Of a stretch of DNA of 64,000 nt, positions 63,910-64,000 are shown one piece after another. The DNA lies in NCBI RefSeq assembly GCF_008795955.1, contig NZ_VMHN01000004.1, positions 218,035 to 282,034 of the forward strand, given 5' to 3'. The notes under the pieces are model-generated. The model saw only the letters and a list, made by a program, of their open reading frames with translations, ran no database searches and was not told where the DNA came from. Every line of letters starts with the position of its first letter. Position 1 is the first letter of the stretch. Both the position numbers and the translations under genes were made by a program. The DNA is from Marinobacter denitrificans. Lineage in GTDB: Bacteria > Pseudomonadota > Gammaproteobacteria > Pseudomonadales > Oleiphilaceae.

Positions 63910-64000
63910 ACCTTAGGCCATCATGGCCAACTTCTGTTGAGGGGTAATCCCTCCGAGTCCCATATTGGGTCGTTCGTGATTGTAGTGCCAGAGCCAGCGA
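63880..64000 (-). mobile_element. IS3-family insertion sequence, one end (continues beyond the window)
   Basis: Begins inside alkS, the junction lying between about 63873 and 63890. The end is rich in C/G runs (TCCCCCCATTTTTAGCGGGG). It encodes the C-terminus of an IS3-type transposase. The other end, any target duplication, and the rest of alkS lie outside the window. Confidence 0.8.
63913..64000 (-). CDS. IS3-family transposase OrfB, C-terminal end (partial)
   Basis: The last 28 codons read RWLWHYNHERPNMGLGGI then TPQQKLAMMA and a stop, the typical end of the rve integrase domain of IS3-family OrfB proteins (YNxxRPxxxLGG(I/Y)TPxQ). The 5' part is beyond the window. Confidence 0.9.
   Translation of the reverse strand, partial: RWLWHYNHERPNMGLGGITPQQKLAMMA

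Noticed and set aside
1..64000. CRISPR array
   Set aside because: No set of regularly spaced identical repeats with unique spacers was found; the short direct repeats seen have 13-21 bp periods.
1..64000. tRNA or rRNA genes as island attachment sites
   Set aside because: No cloverleaf or TTC-arm sequence was noticed at either island end; the left end lies in a protein gene.

Overview
The window looks like a chromosomal stretch of a marine hydrocarbon-degrading gammaproteobacterium, most like Marinobacter. Reasons: GC-rich core genes with Marinobacter/Pseudomonas-like products, a CYP153 alkane hydroxylase operon of the type known from Marinobacter and Alcanivorax, and an alkBGHJKL operon very close to that of the Pseudomonas putida OCT plasmid. 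The taxon is an inference from gene content; no rRNA gene is present.

Layout. (1) 1-5.1 kb, core-like: the end of a sensor kinase and its FixJ/NarL-type response regulator, a MocR regulator, a small protein and a PhzF-family enzyme, a long REP-like inverted repeat, then a YhiN/HI0933-type flavoprotein gene cut off at codon 342. (2) 5.1 to about 35.1 kb, a lower-GC accessory island. It opens with a cluster of three tyrosine-recombinase-like proteins and one small protein, followed by a second, complete and diverged copy of the interrupted flavoprotein gene. Cargo: an XRE regulator divergent from a wHTH-like protein plus SF2 helicase, a DEDDh exonuclease, several small toxin-antitoxin-like genes, a metallophosphoesterase, a nucleotidyltransferase, a secreted HNH nuclease, umuDC, a SRAP protein, a structured RNA candidate, and a long type I restriction-modification operon (hsdMSR with embedded GIY-YIG and lipoprotein genes) led by a serine resolvase. 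An IS1595-family element has landed exactly inside the LexA box of umuDC. (3) 35.1-39.2 kb: a TetR-linked stress operon (GST, cupin, TetR, dienelactone hydrolase, aldo/keto reductase). (4) 39.4-46.3 kb: an operon of two hotdog thioesterases, a hydrolase and an RND efflux pair, divergent from a TetR regulator, with a perfect 24-bp palindrome between them. (5) 46.4-52.3 kb: the CYP153 operon (ferredoxin, P450, GMC alcohol dehydrogenase, ferredoxin reductase) with a divergent AraC regulator and three direct repeats phased at 21 bp. (6) 52.5-53.9 kb: an IS110/IS1111-type element. (7) 54.5-62.0 kb: alkL, alkK, alkJ, alkH, alkG and alkB on the minus strand (transcribed alkB first). (8) alkS, divergent from alkB, truncated by an IS3-family element at the window edge.

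How it works together. Two terminal alkane oxidation routes lie side by side. AlkB with rubredoxin AlkG, and CYP153 with its ferredoxin and reductase, make 1-alkanols. AlkJ and its paralogue oxidise these to aldehydes, AlkH to fatty acids, AlkK to acyl-CoA, and the OmpW-type porin AlkL imports substrate. No separate rubredoxin reductase (alkT) is seen; the CYP153 ferredoxin reductase may serve both, which is inference. Because AlkS has lost its C-terminal half including the DNA-binding domain, AlkS-dependent induction of alkB should be impaired in this strain unless another regulator takes over.

The most unusual observations are the recombinase cluster that breaks a gene and is followed by a replacement copy of it, the IS1595 insertion whose 8-bp target duplication is the spacer of the umuDC LexA box, an unrecognised helicase/exonuclease module, and a promoter-to-terminator structured RNA candidate near 24.55 kb.
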